Assembly (NCBI GenBank): GCA_038277395.1 | Contig: CM076197.1 | Span: 98,611,442-98,675,441, forward strand | DNA: 64,000 bases | Source: Dryocosmus kuriphilus | Taxonomy: Eukaryota > Arthropoda > Insecta > Hymenoptera > Cynipidae | Reading direction: 5' to 3' | Shown here: positions 23,330-35,059 of the stretch, piece after piece | Layout of the letters: every line of letters starts with the position of its first letter | Position numbering within the stretch: position 1 is the first letter of the stretch | The notes under the pieces: model-generated | What the model was told of the DNA's origin: nothing | Seen by the model: only the letters and a program-made list of their open reading frames with translations | The model's database searches: none | Made by a program: the position numbers and the translations under genes

Positions 23330-24220
23330 TATAACAAATTACGATTTTCCATTCCTCTAAATTTTAATTGCATCCCTTCTAATTTTTAAAAGGTTGCCCT
23401 GTTTTCAAATTTAACAAAGACTATTTTAATTATGCTTTCGTCGAAGTAAACCCTTAATAAAAAATAACTACTCCCCATTTGGAAAATGTTACGGCTTCAG
23501 CCGTTAATTAAAGACCTTTAATTCGAAAAATACGATGTAAATTTTTATTTTTGGTGTAGGTACGTAGATTGCAGGACTGCACGTGCCAGAGTGGTGTGGG
23601 TACATCGTATATGGGGGATGCAACGCAGATTTGTTTGGTGTCACTTGCCTGGTGCGAACGGAGAGTGCTCTCGGAGGACACCCTCCCACAGTTTTGATAC
23701 TCGTTTCGACGCATACGCGTGAGGATTCAAGTGGTGAATGTTGAGGGAGGAAAAGAGAAGGAATGAGTGAGTGGAAATTTGGTACGAGGTTAATGATGTT
23801 CAAGTTCTACTGCTATGTTGTTGCACACCCTGCTTGTATATTATACTCCAACTCGTTGTCGTGCCCAGTCCTTCTGATATCGACAGTCTCGCCTGTATTT
23901 CACTCATTTTTATTTTTTCACTTTACCGAATTTCTCATAAAAGTGACAAATGGATTAGTAACATTTTTTAGAAAGGGATGATAAAGTTTATAAAAGTTGT
24001 GAAGTGCCAACTTGAAATCCTCAAACTTGCTTTGGGAACTAGAAATTCCTTCATTAAAGATAGTTGGGATTTTAAAAATAAAAATTATTTTTTAATCAAT
24101 TATTAAATCGACATTAACTTGCGATGCGTTCCACCAGGTTGTCTCACCAAATTTTAACCCTGGATTATAGTTAACCATATACTCGGTTCATAATAATTCG
24201 ATTTACTGCCGGTATTGGCG
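23330..24220. other. Unique DNA, no gene identified
   Basis: A GC-richer block at 23560-23770 has overlapping short ORFs on both strands (up to 99 codons) without recognisable domains or splice-bounded exons. No repeat homology in the window was noticed. Host unique DNA is possible. Confidence 0.35.
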
Positions 24221-24224
24221 AAAC

Positions 24225-24870
24225 GTTTCCCCCCACGTTAAGTGGGGGGGGGGGGGGGGGGGGGATTTACTGACATGTTACGAGAATGCGTTCAGTTAGG
24301 CGCGTCTCCCCTTCCCAGGTTAAGTGTGGGGGAAGGGGGTTATGCAATTACAGCCAGGTTACGGAAATGCGTTCAGTCACACTGGTACAACCTTCGCGGT
24401 TAAGTGGGGGGGATTTAATTACAGGTTGAGGAAATGCGTTCAGTCACACTCGTCTTCCCTATCAAAGTTAAGTGGGAGGGGAGGCATTTACTAACAGGTT
24501 GCGGAAATGCGTTCAATTACGTTCGTCCCCGCTTCCCAAGTTAATTGGGGGGTGCGCATTTATTGACAGGTTACGGAAATGCGTTCAGTCACGCTCGTCC
24601 CTCTTTCCCTTTTCCGTGTGGTTGGAAGGAGGGGAGGGGTACACAACTCTAGCAGTAGGTAGAGGAAAGCGTTCAGTGACACCGAACGTATTAATGTTTA
24701 AAAAAAAAAAAACAGAAAAAATTTCTTTGCTGGTACCGCCAAAAATATTCTCTGCCGGTAGGATCTATATACTTTGACGCACTGATTACGAATATGATAG
24801 TGAAAAGATAGGGTTAAGCACCCCTAGGATCGGATAAGAAAGTGCATTCAGTCACCCCGCTCCCTCTCCC
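24225..24870 (+). repeat. G-rich minisatellite, unit ~70-80 bp
   Basis: The word GCGTTCAGT (or close variants) recurs at about 24287, 24369, 24437, 24509, 24581 and 24669, with a last diverged copy near 24846. Each unit has a CAGGTTACGGAAATGCGTTC part and a GTTAAGTGGGGGG part. One unit has expanded to a run of 21 G (24244-24264). The pattern is irregular in length. Confidence 0.8.
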
Positions 24871-26205
24871 TAAATTAAATGTCACACTTTTAATAAATTT
24901 TCTAATTTTCTAATTAAATTAATTAATTAATTAAAATTTTTTGGTCACTCAAACAAAACTAGGGGGTGAGAGCAAAGAAATTCTAACAAGAAATTGACAC
25001 AATTATAAATAAGAACCACCCTAATTTTACATCCAAAAAATTTAAAAAAAGGAAAACTCCAATTATTTCGGCCGTACGATCAATTCAATAAAAACTTAGG
25101 AAAATTCCGAAGTTTAAAAAACCCTTTTAATCTTTAAAGAACTACGTTTCGTCACTAAACTGTGTGTCATCTTCAGGCTCCAACATCGGGATATACAAGA
25201 GTAAAAATTAATTTGCAAAGGAAAAAGCAAATAAGTAGGGTTAATATTATTATTTTTACAAAGTGTAGGTGTAATGCCTTTTGGATTGAACTTACTCCAA
25301 ACCCACTTTGAACAATTTCCGTTGGTACAAAGGTTTAGATTTTTGAGATTTATCGAACGATTGGAATATTTTTAGGTACTACTTTTGTTTTCTAAAAATC
25401 CTCGTAAACGTGTAAATAAATTGAAAATGTGTTTTGATATTATGTGTTTTTTTATCGGCAGAAATGAGAAAATGCGTTCTAAAAATACAGTTAAGAAAAT
25501 AAATTGTTTCTAAATATTTAAGAGTATTATTAGAAAATAAGGAAGTACCTAGAAATATTCCAATCTTTGGAAAAATTGTAAAAAATTAAATATTTAGGCA
25601 ACTTAAAATTGATGAAGCAATTTCAAGTTATTTAGACATTTAAGAGTATTCTTAGAAAACAAATTAGTACTTTAAGATATTAAAATCTGTCGAAAGTTTG
25701 ATGAAATAAAATGTTTAGCCTGATTTTCTAGATGAACTACATACTTGAACAATTAGGTATTATTGAAGTAATTGTAAAATTATTTAAACAAATGACTTTA
25801 ATGTTATCATTGCTGAAAGAACTCCGAAGGTTTACAAAACACACATTTTGTGACTTAACGGAAAAAAACCAATGCTTAAACAAATTTAAATTATTTAAAC
25901 AATAGAAAATTAGTTTACAAAATGCTCATTATTCCTAAAATACCAGTTAATCATGATTTATGAAAAAATTTCAAAATAGCGTTAATAATCCACAATAATA
26001 CTCAAATTTGTCACTTGTGGGGTAATCTTTAGGGACCCATAATAGTCCCTTAAAGTCATTCAACTTTAAAAATTATGATTGCCTCTTATTCGTAAAACAA
26101 GTTTGAATCGCAAATTAACTAAAAAATGCCTTTTTAACGCGTTAAATAAGTTCTGAAACTTCATTGCCTTTGAGGCACCTGTTAATATTAACCCATTTGG
26201 CTCTT
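24870..26205. other. AT-rich DNA with PLE-tail-like motif at 25144-25178
   Basis: On the minus strand, CTGAAGATGACACACAGTTT is followed by AGTGACGAAACGTAG (25144-25178). This has the CTGA-GA ... CGAAACGT layout typical of PLE tails, but the stem does not pair well. No RT or nuclease fragment accompanies it. The rest is AT-rich, with an old degenerate repeat of ATTTAGACATTTAAGAGTAT-like words around 25500-25650. Confidence 0.3.
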
Positions 26206-26210
26206 TAAAG

Positions 26211-26643
26211 GAATAGTACATTGTGCATCGAGAGCGAAAACGGGCGTTTGCGTGCCGCGTATGAAGCTGAGCACTCGAGGCGAAGCCGAGATGCTCAACT
26301 TCATACAAGGCGCAAATGACCGTTCTCGCTCAAGGTCCACATACTATTTTCTTCAACAGCGGAGCGAAACAAGTAAGTTTCTATCCGCTTCGTACGGACC
26401 GGCAATCGCTTAGTTTTTGTCATACGAAGAGGATGGAAACTAAATAATTGCCGGTCCGTACGAAGCGGATGGAAACTTACTTGTTTCGCTCCGCTGTTGA
26501 AGAAAATAGTATGTGGACCTTGAGCGAGAACGTTCGTTTGCGCCTTATATGAAGTTGAGCACCTCGGCTTCGCCTCGAGTGCTCAGCTTCATACGCGACA
26601 TGCAAACGCCCGTTTTCGCTCTCGGTACACAATGTACTATTTC
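26211..26643. repeat. Near-perfect 430-bp palindrome
   Basis: The arms 26211-26406 and 26447-26643 are nearly identical reverse complements (GAATAGTACATTGTGCATCG against complement AAATAGTACATTGTGTACCG; the inner TTCGTACGGACCGGCAAT is exact). A ~40-bp spacer separates them. Each arm contains a smaller palindrome around GCTGAGCACTCGAGGCGAAG. The few mismatches imply a young insertion or ongoing arm homogenisation. No ORF of substance; the frames here are mirror images. Confidence 0.9.
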
Positions 26644-26649
26644 ACATCT

Positions 26650-27735
26650 CGAGTATCGAAAATTCGATTTTCGACGTCTGCAGAGCATGGTGAATCTGGC
26701 CGATTTCACGTTGCTTTTGCTTTCTTCACTTAGTGGGGAGAACGAGTGAGAAAAAAATCTTCGGGTTATTTTGTCAACCCAAATGAGTGAGAAAAAAATC
26801 TTCTGGCTTTTTCGTGTCAAATCGTAGTATATCGATTATATCGGTAAACGATTTTTGCGCGCTCGCTTGTTCGTAACTAAATAAATAAAGTTGGAACTTA
26901 TTTAATCAAATAAATTATTTAAGTTAAATAATTATTAGTTAATACTATTTAAAACACAATAGACAATTAAACTTAATGACGATGGTTGAAGGTCTGATGT
27001 GGGATGGAATTAATTTCATCGAAGTAATCTGGTATCGACAAGGTACAAACCACGTGTCGAGCAAGATTATATTAATCGAGTGAAATATCACGATAGTGTG
27101 TCGAGTACTCGCATCGATACGCGCCCAATTGTGCATACATTATTGGAGTACTGTGTCTGACGATCACTCCTATATTGATGGGATTGTCAATAATTTCTGG
27201 CTGGCTAAACCTCCGACACTCTGATACTGCAATATCGTATGCTGCACGCCACCATACGGGGCTGACGTGACCTATAGATTTCCTAGACCCATCAGTCTAG
27301 ATACTGATTTGAATTATGTGAAATCCTCCACACGACGGAAGACTTTACTCTAAATTAATTCCAATAAATATTACAGCAACAAGGTTAATTACATTTTCTG
27401 ATAAATATTTATTGCAATTTAGATTGAGAGGTATGTTTTATAGTTAGAATATTTATTTCCAGTATATCCTTGATGGATAAAAAATTAACTCATGCTTCGA
27501 CGGAAGCTCTGAATTTAAATTAGAAACAAAAAGCTTTTATTGTATTGGATCGTCATTGGCCATCACTGTCCGCTTTGGGTGGTTCTTATTTATGCTTGAT
27601 GGAAATTTATTTTTACAATTTCTCTGCTCCCATCCCTTAGTTTTATTCGAATATCCAAAAAAAAATCTCCAAATTTCAGCGAAATCCGTTAATATTTAGG
27701 AGTGGCTGAAAGGGGTTGAATTGTCTCATTGAATT
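26650..27735. other. Unique DNA, island at 26980-27320
   Basis: A duplicated word GAGTGAGAAAAAAATCTTC occurs at 26745 and 26785. The island 26980-27320 is less AT-rich, with CpGs and short ORFs only. No domain, TIR or tandem structure was found. Confidence 0.35.
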
Positions 27736-27739
27736 AACA

Positions 27740-27978
27740 TGGGGAACGTTTTTTGGACGTTTTCTTGCTTATCTTCTTTGGAACGTTTTACGGTCGGAAA
27801 AGGGACTGACATAGAAGTTTTAAGTCATTTTTAGAACGTATTTTTACCGTCCAAATGTAATACAATGTAACGTATTTAAGTTCATTTTTGGACGACTAAA
27901 AGGTGTCCTAAAATGTTCCAATAACGTTTACGAAAATGACGTTTTTATTACGGCTTTCAAACTTTTGTGCCCACTGGC
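27740..27978 (-). mobile_element. MITE related to the 6.2-kb unit
   Basis: Complemented, the right end reads CCAGTGGGCACAAAAGTTTG and is followed by repeated AACGT/TTTTTGGACG motifs, as in the unit at 6185-6371 (CCAGCGGGCACGAAATTT). The left end near 27740 is not sharply defined. Confidence 0.5.
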
Positions 27979-28467
27979 AGAACACTAGGAGAATGACCAA
28001 ACAGAATTTATCACTAAAAGAATCTAAGAAAAAGTGCTTCTTTGTTAAAAATGAACAAAAGTTCTTTTCTTTAGGGAACTAATGTCCCTAAAAAGTTTTC
28101 CTTAAGTAGAGTAAGCGTCTGCAAAAGCATTACAAGCCACGTATGGTCCATGTCAGTTTATCCGATCAAGGCCACACCAGAAGTAGGGCAAGCTGATCAG
28201 AATCTTGCCTGACCTACATCAAGATTTTTGCTTACATGTGTAAGGTGCTAATTTCAATTTCAATTATCTTCACTTCGGAAAAGTCAACTTCAATGAATTT
28301 ATATTCCATATTTGAAAAAACTTCTAAAAAATGACTTCATCCTTATAATACTTTAATTTCAAGAATTGTTAATTATATCTAGTAATTGGTTGGTAATAAC
28401 AGATTTGAAGAAGTTCTTTTAGTTTTTTAGTTTTAGAGTGAAGCTGATAAATAACATCTCATCTATT

Positions 28468-28566
28468 ACGACGGCCCCAATCCGAGTATAACCAAGTCAA
28501 GCGTTGCTTAACTTCGGTGATCGGATGAGAAGCCTTATAAACCATTTCATGTGTGCAAGCGGAAGA
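28468..28566 (-). ncRNA. 5S rRNA-derived sequence (pseudogene or SINE head)
   Basis: Read on the minus strand, CCGATCACCGAAGTTAAGCA (28523-28504) is the strongly conserved internal promoter region of 5S rRNA. It is preceded by a diverged 5' part with ATGGTTTATAAGG and TTCTCATCCGATC, and followed by CTCGGATTGGGGCCG. Only about 98 of roughly 120 nt are recognisable. The 3' stem that should pair with the 5' end is missing, so this is not a functional gene. It is a retroposed fragment or the head of a 5S-derived SINE. Confidence 0.75.
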
Positions 28567-28569
28567 TAT

Positions 28570-29553
28570 TAGAGGCAAGCCTTATTACCTTTGATAGTAC
28601 GAACTCGCCTTTGATAAAACGACATTTGGAGCCATTATATTTGTAATTTTGTTTTCGTTGCTGCTGATATAATGAAAATAAAAATTTTGCCCGATATGAC
28701 ACAAAGTTTACAATTTTACATGAAAAGAATTTTACGACTCCATGAAAAGCTGCGCAGGTGAAAACAATTGCCGACAGAAAGATAAAGTTAATATTATCAT
28801 CGCGAATGAACGAGTTGGCGGATTATTATTTTATGGAGCAGCTAGTAACACAAAACTTTATTGAAATGAAAATAATAACCTAAGTGTTCTAAATTTAAAG
28901 CTTTCAAATGTAGAGCCTTGTGATTAGAACAACAAAACTTAAAGCATTAGAAAAAAAGATTAGAATCCTCTACTTTTTTTTACAATAACTCTAATTCAGA
29001 AATAGATAGAACGGTCCCTTTAAAAAAAGGCCTAATTACGAAAAAGCTTGGATAATATTTTAATTTTGCATTAGCGTAATTTGAAGATAAAAATGAGATA
29101 TAGGCTTCATCCTGGAACATTTCATTTATACGTATTACACGAGATGTGAAGAAAACCATATCGCGGAATCACGGTGGCGCTGAGTTATCTCGAATGTCGA
29201 GTGTCACTAGGCATCGGTATAGTAATTACTGCTAAATAATTTCCCCTCCTCTGCCCATCGTTTCACCCTCTTTTCCACCAACGAGTGTCATCCAGAGAAT
29301 TCTAGCAGTGCAGATGTAAATTCCGCACGCGGGCACTATCGTCCGACCATATGAATTCCACATGAGTATCCGACCTTTCCACGATTCGGTGCCGCTGTTC
29401 AGTGGTTGAAGTAGAAAATTGAAGTGAAATATGAAAATGCGACCGTAAAACAAACTCGAAAAACACCCCGAGAATCTCACATCCCTATTCTTCATTTGAT
29501 GCCATTTCCCCTGAGTTTAATTTGCAAAAAATTATTTATCTTTAGGAAAATAC
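28570..29553. other. Unique DNA, island 29150-29500
   Basis: No repeat partner in the window was noticed. The 29150-29500 block is GC-richer and contains an 87-codon minus-strand ORF without a recognised domain. No gene call is supported. Confidence 0.3.
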
Positions 29554-29561
29554 CTTATGCC

Positions 29562-31955
29562 TAGGGATGTCCACGCAAAAAATCATCGATGTTTTTTTCA
29601 ATGTAATGCATCTAAACGTTGCATCGATGTTTATCGATGCATCAAGAAAAAACATCGATGTTTCTGATGCGTCGAATCAACTGAAGTATTGTATGTATAT
29701 AGTACTATATCAGTTAACAAATAGGACCAAACATTAGCCACAAGGTTTACAGTTTAAATTTAAATGAGTTTTATTTTCGTTAACTTTAATTTTTTTAATG
29801 ATAGGTGCATAATTAAAGATCCTAGTATTTTTTTGTCAAACTTTGCATTAACAATATTTTATTAACCTGCTTTCCTTTCAAGCTGTGTTGCGTTGTTGAT
29901 TTAAAACTTGTTAAGCTTTCGAAAAAAGTATTTCTGATGGTACTGAGCTGGCTACCAAGTTAAATATTTATAGGCGATTTTGTACAATTTTGGAAACTGT
30001 TATTTATAATGATAATAACGGATTTTCATTAAGCCGGCCAGCTGGTGTCCTCAAGTAGACAGCTCATCAGAAACACTTTCTCCAGTCCTGTTTGGCTTTC
30101 AGTTTCGGTGAACTAGTTTGTGATGATCGCTCCAGAGACTAAAATTTTCCATAGCTTTGTCCGAAGTACCTGAATCTGTTTCGGATTTATATTCTTCTTC
30201 GAGATCCCTTTTCATCATATCTTTGATCTTTCGAACTGCATTTGTACAAGCTAACGGGTCTTCAAAATGTAGTTCTTTAAACCGTTGGTCTAAGACGATC
30301 GCAATAGCCAAAGATGAAACTTGTTCAATCCATCCGTTTGCTGATTCCTTTCAGGACGAGTATATGTTATATTTCAATCACTAATAGTTCATCATTCACA
30401 AGGATTTTGAGTCTTGAAACGATGCAGTGCACCAAGGGGATTGCTTTGCTGCTGGTACAATATTTATTCCCAGATATTTCTTTAGTTGCAGCCTCAAGTG
30501 GACTGTGTATGTTAAGAAGCGATGAAGCTATGTTTAATTCCAAACCAGTCAACATTGGAGGTGCTGTTTTATGTCTAATCAATATATCACTCACAGCATT
30601 TTTAAGCCCCAAAAATCGTTGGATCATATAGTATGTGCTCTTACAATGTGTCGGAACTTCTTGTACTAATTTTGTATCAGCGCTCACAAATGCTGTTTCG
30701 ACAGCTTTCACCACATTGGTGGCATTATCAGTAACGACTGCACAGATTTTGTCTGTGTCGAATCACCAATCGGTACAGGTCTTAATCAGCTCTGCTGGGT
30801 ATTTTATAATGAGAGTAGTAGTCTTAAGCAGATTTTTGAAGCCTTCATCCTCTACCATAGAAAAAGGTTGATTGTCCTTGTAAATCATGTACAAAATCGC
30901 ATTGTTAATTTTTCTTGATTTAGCACCAGTAGCAGAAGTATATGAATAAATCTCTTCGAAACTACTGTTTATTGACTTCTATGTCTTTGAGCACTTTAAA
31001 GATAATTCTGCGTCGCAATCAATGTCTATAGTCTGATCTGCTGGTGGCACTGGAGCGGCATTTGATGTAGATGATTTTGGATTTTGGATGCTGGTGCCGG
31101 CGGCGCATTCAACAACTTCATCCATTTCCTTTGTTGATGTACTTGGGCGCGATAAGCCTGAATCTGTCTTTTTTTTGCACATCATCAGTTCTTTTTAATT
31201 CTAAATTAACGGCTTTGTGGATATTCTTTATATGTCCCATTAAATCGGTAGTATTTCCAGCCGCTCGTACTTTTTTTACCAGGTGGCATGACGAATTAAC
31301 TCTGAAACAAACAGTAGGTATGCTAAATATTTCTTAAAATATACTTTTGTCACTTTTTTTTACAATATCGTGTCGATCGAGACAATTGTCTCCGGTCACA
31401 TCACTATCAATGGTTACCTATACTATACATTCGAAATCAAAACGAAAACATTAAGTACATAACCTAATTTATATAAATCAATTGGTTAGTTAAATTCAAA
31501 CACTCACCTGCAGATGCTGCACTCCACAGTTCACGCTCGCTTTGCAGTTGCACTTTAAAGTTAAGTCTGGACTTTTAGTTTTGTCTGATTAGAAATAAAT
31601 GGAGACAGCGTATTATTTTTTAACAAAGAACTGCTTTCGTGAATCAACCAGCAGCAGGAACAGGGATCCATCCATAGACAAGAAATTGAATTGACCTACT
31701 GAACTGTCACATCGACATTGCTGTCAATCTTAAAAAAATCTTTATGGATGGATTCACAAAATTTCATCATAGAAACCATTAACGTTATGACCACCACGAT
31801 TCGTTCTACGCAAACTCTTTTATTGAGCAATTGAGCATTTTTCGAAAGAATGTATTCGATTCATCGAATGAAATGCATGCATCGAATTGATCCGATGCAT
31901 CGAACAGTAAACATCGATGTTTTCGATGCATCGATGCATATCGCGAACACCCCTA
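29562..31955 (-). mobile_element. hAT transposon, complete ends, dead
   Basis: The ends are TAGGGATGTCCACG and (complement of the right end) TAGGGGTGTTCGCG. CTTATGCC flanks the element exactly on both sides (29554-29561 and 31956-31963), the 8-bp duplication expected of hAT. Subterminal ATCGATG repeats (about 29590-29670 and 31855-31940) are clustered in both ends, as is usual for transposase-binding sites. The element is 2394 bp with the transposase on the minus strand. Confidence 0.93.
29880..31320 (-). pseudogene. BED-finger hAT transposase, inactivated
   Basis: On the minus strand, in order: a BED zinc-finger remnant with AGNTTDLMGHIKNIH (about 31270-31195); a Ser/Thr-rich linker (30979-31185); the RNase-H-like core beginning DNQPFSMVEDEGF (about 30875) and continuing with VVTDNATNVV (about 30740-30710); VPTHCKSTYYM (about 30660); APPMLTGLELNIASSLL; LDQRFKELHFEDP (about 30290-30250); and the C-terminal dimerisation block SVPSEILFSKA (about 29945-29910). 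Stops and frameshifts interrupt it, for example in the linker before the TDNA motif and around the dimerisation block. Family role: cut-and-paste transposition. It cannot encode an active enzyme. Confidence 0.9.
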
Positions 31956-31963
31956 CTTATGCC

Positions 31964-32650
31964 TCATTTGTGTTAATGAATAGGGAGCAAAAGTGTTTTA
32001 CATAGAGACAATTTTCATTGTATTCCCCTCATTGGAACTGAAGAAGAAAAAAAGGAGCGTGGATAAGAAATGAACATGCGAGTAATTGCATGTATGAAGG
32101 GATGAGATAAATATACGCGATTCGCTTTTCTTTAGTCAAGTACAACTGCAATCAGTCAGTATTGGTAGAAGAGGTGGTCGTCGGATGTAAAAGGAGGGTA
32201 GTTCACGATATCTCTATTGAAATGTCGCTTCATTATGTAGGCGGTGAATGCATCAACCGTTGCTGGCTTATAAAGTAAATTTTAATGAACCGGTATGTAC
32301 TCAACTTGACTGAACTCGAAGCGGTAAATACGTCATTAGTCACGACACGACATGGGCCTTCTTACTCATTATTTGTGTTTATTAATTCTTCAGCCATGGG
32401 ATTGAACGCGTATCATTTATACCCCAGGTGAATTGCCGTCTATCCAACCTGGGCACTTGTGATCGCATTCAATGTATCTTTCAAACCTGCGATAATCACT
32501 TTTGCAACTTTTTAATTGATTGAAATAATCTTTAGAGTTCTCTCTTCAACAGGAACAAAAAGTTAGGGGCATTTACCACACAGTCACGTGACCAATTAAG
32601 TGTCTCGTCTCGAAATTCGGGACGTTCAAGGTGTATAAAAAAAATAATTT
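31964..32650. other. Unique DNA, nothing identified
   Basis: Moderate-GC sequence between the hAT element and PLE2. No ORF, repeat or RNA was recognised. Confidence 0.35.
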
Positions 32651-32789
32651 TTATGAAAACACACTTATAAAGAAATTAATTACAATCCTATTACACAATT
32701 ACATAAAGATACTTTCAGACTAACTAATAACTGGGGAATAAAAGGATTCCTTGGTAACATAACTAGAAAATTTTTAATTACGACTAATT

Positions 32790-33720
32790 CTAATATTTTT
32801 TAATTATACGTTTTACCAAAAATTTATAAAAACAACATCCTTCTAAGACCTCTCGTTTCTTGCACCAATTCATCTACTTATTAAATTGCAAAAACTTTGA
32901 ATAAAATCATTTCTGATTCATTACATAAACTAAAATCTTTCATTAAAAATACAATTGAAAATCTAATAGTCAATACTAAAATTTCCAACTCTTCTTCATT
33001 GGTCTCACTGGATGTTTCTTCTTTATTTACAAACGTACCATTAGAACTAGTTATAAAAGGTATAAAAAAGAGATGGAACATAATTAAAAATAATACAAAC
33101 ATTCCTTTAAATGAATTTTTAAGAGGCATAAAATTCTTAATGAATTCAACATTCTTTAAATTTAATGATAAATACAAAGAAACTTTTGGAACTTCTATTG
33201 GTTCAGCCATTTCTAGTACTCTTGCTTACATAGTAATCGAAGACCTTGAAATTGAATATTTAAAAATTTAAATTTTAAAATTGAAACTTATTACCGTTAT
33301 GTTGATGATACGTTTATGATCATTTCTAATAATAGAATAAATGAAACTTCAACAATCTTTAATTCATACCATCCAATACTCCAATTTACACATGAATTAA
33401 AAACTAACAATTCAGTCAGTTTTTTAAATATCAAAATTATTAGAAATGAAAATAACATTCTGATCACAGATTGGTTTAGAAAAGATACTTACTCCGATCG
33501 TCTGCTCAACTTTTTTTCTAACCATCAATTGCAAAACAAAATTAGTATTATTAAAAAGATTGTTGATTCAGCAAGACCATTAGCTGAAAATTCTTTCCAT
33601 CAGAACAACTTAAAGTTCATAGAAAAAATCCTTTATCTGAATAACTACCTAAAAGATTTTATAAATAAACATATCAAATTGAGACTTCAGGAAATTAAAA
33701 AAAATTAAACAATAACAACT
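32790..33720 (+). pseudogene. PLE2 reverse transcriptase, broken
   Basis: VLPKIYKNN (about 32810) replaces the usual YGLPKIHKP, and a stop follows shortly after (TAA near 32881). The next open part (32897-33271) has SLDVSSLFTNVPLELV and GTSIGSAISS; the normal PMGS motif is changed to SIGS. A frameshift precedes the catalytic YYRYVDDTFMI (about 33289-33321), which continues in the 33316-33708 frame (FLNIKIIRNENN, DWFRKDTYSDR). The element cannot make a full RT. Confidence 0.85.
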
Positions 33721-33866
33721 TAAATAATGACACCTCACAAACAATAGTTGATAAAAGAGAAATCATTAGCATCAATTTTAGTGGTACAACTTCGCAGAAT
33801 ACTGAAAGATTACTTAAACATCATAGTATAAAAACTATTTTCAGAATAGACTCAAAACTCGATAAA

Positions 33867-34250
33867 TTGTTAGCATTACGCAAAGACACATTCGAAACTT
33901 CAGATTGTTGCAATGTTGTTCATAAAATAAATTGTGATAGTGGTAAAATGCATATTGGCCAAACAAAACGTCCATTAAGAATTCGTATTAATGAACATAA
34001 AAACAATTTTAAACTAAATAAAAAATATCACAACGTAGTTTCTAAATATCTAACTGAAGATAATAACAATAATAATTCACACATAAATCAGAACAACATA
34101 GAAATTCTACACCAAGAACCAAATTATTATAAAAGATGCTTTGCAGAAATGGTTTTTATTAAAAAACATGAAACTAATTGTTTAAATAAAATCACAGATT
34201 TAGAATTTTTCCATCCATCATACCAAATGATTTTGGAATACATTTCATAA
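33867..34250 (+). pseudogene. PLE2 GIY-YIG endonuclease
   Basis: A 127-codon frame holds the nuclease: CDSGKMHIGQTKRP, then RIRINEHKNNF, a histidine/lysine region, FAEMVFIKKHE and CLNKITDLEFF. The tyrosine of the YIG half is replaced by histidine (MHIG), and the cysteine pair before it is reduced to one. The catalytic arginine and glutamate regions (RINEH, FAEM) are kept. The frame is separated from the RT by stops around 33709-33866. Confidence 0.87.
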
Positions 34251-34468
34251 ACTTTGAAAATTCCTATAATTTTTCAAAATTTATTTCAATTATTCTAAAT
34301 AAAAAATCTATATTTCTTCTAATTCTTATAACTGACAAAAATTTGTAACAAAATCCATACTACAACTCATTAGAAAATGTAACTTTATTATAACCTCTTC
34401 ATTATTACGCTACTTGTCACATGAAATTTACTCCCATATGTCAAAATTTTGGAGCGTCAGTACTGGGC

Positions 34469-34510
34469 TGTTCGTTGGAGCATAAACCATTTTTTATGTT
34501 CCAACGAACA
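34469..34510 (+). other. Hairpin in PLE2 3' region
   Basis: TGTTCGTTGGAGCATAAA (34469-34486) pairs with TTTATGTTCCAACGAACA (34493-34510), 17 of 18 bases, with a 6-nt loop. It sits 218 bp after the stop codon. Confidence 0.8.
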
Positions 34511-34988
34511 ATTCCCTCTATACATCAATTTACTTAAAATTAATTACAAAATTTCTAAATTACTAGTCTTTTTACTATCATGAAATGATACATATTATAA
34601 AATCAATGATTACAAATACTTCGAAACATTAAATACCGTTCTAACCTTAAATTATGGTAAGCAACATCAAACTTTGTATAGTTTCTATTAAACATGTTCT
34701 CCTACTTAATATTCGAAAAAAACAACATGTTTCATTAACACTTCTAATGATTATAAAAAAATTCAGAACTTCAAAAAATTTTTAACCTCAAAATTTCAAC
34801 TTTCAGATCTGACGCTCCGAAAATTTCTTCGTCAATTTCAAAAAATTTTCATAATGTATCTTGAAATATTCTGAATATGGTAAAAAAAAATCATTATTTG
34901 TTAACATCTTTTATTATCAGTCATTATTACCATCTTATATTTTACAACCAATTAACCTGTTTTTTATACTAATGTTATTATAGAATTA

Positions 34989-35021
34989 CTGATGAGGAAA
35001 GCGGTTCGCTTTCGAAGCGTC
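34989..35021 (+). ncRNA. Hammerhead-ribozyme-like core, PLE2
   Basis: CTGATGA (34989-34995), one extra G, then a perfect 7-bp stem GAAAGCG/CGCTTTC with a 3-nt GTT loop, then GAAGCGTC (35014-35021). The hammerhead consensus is CUGANGA-stem II-GAAA-stem III-NUH. Here the conserved third A after G12 is G, and an additional G lies between CUGAUGA and stem II. The last four bases before C are near-palindromic (GCGT), so stem III would need a dimer. Stem I pairing is weak. Catalytic activity is uncertain. Confidence 0.55.
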
Positions 35022-35059
35022 TTAAGAATTATACTCTAATAAAGTCTAGATGAAGTCGC

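Noticed and set aside
23504..23803. 99-codon minus-strand ORF as a possible exon
   Set aside because: An overlapping second frame of similar length exists, there is no domain, and no splice-site context could be supported.
28468..28566. Functional 5S rRNA gene
   Set aside because: The 3' strand of helix I is missing and the 5' third is diverged, so the RNA could not fold properly.
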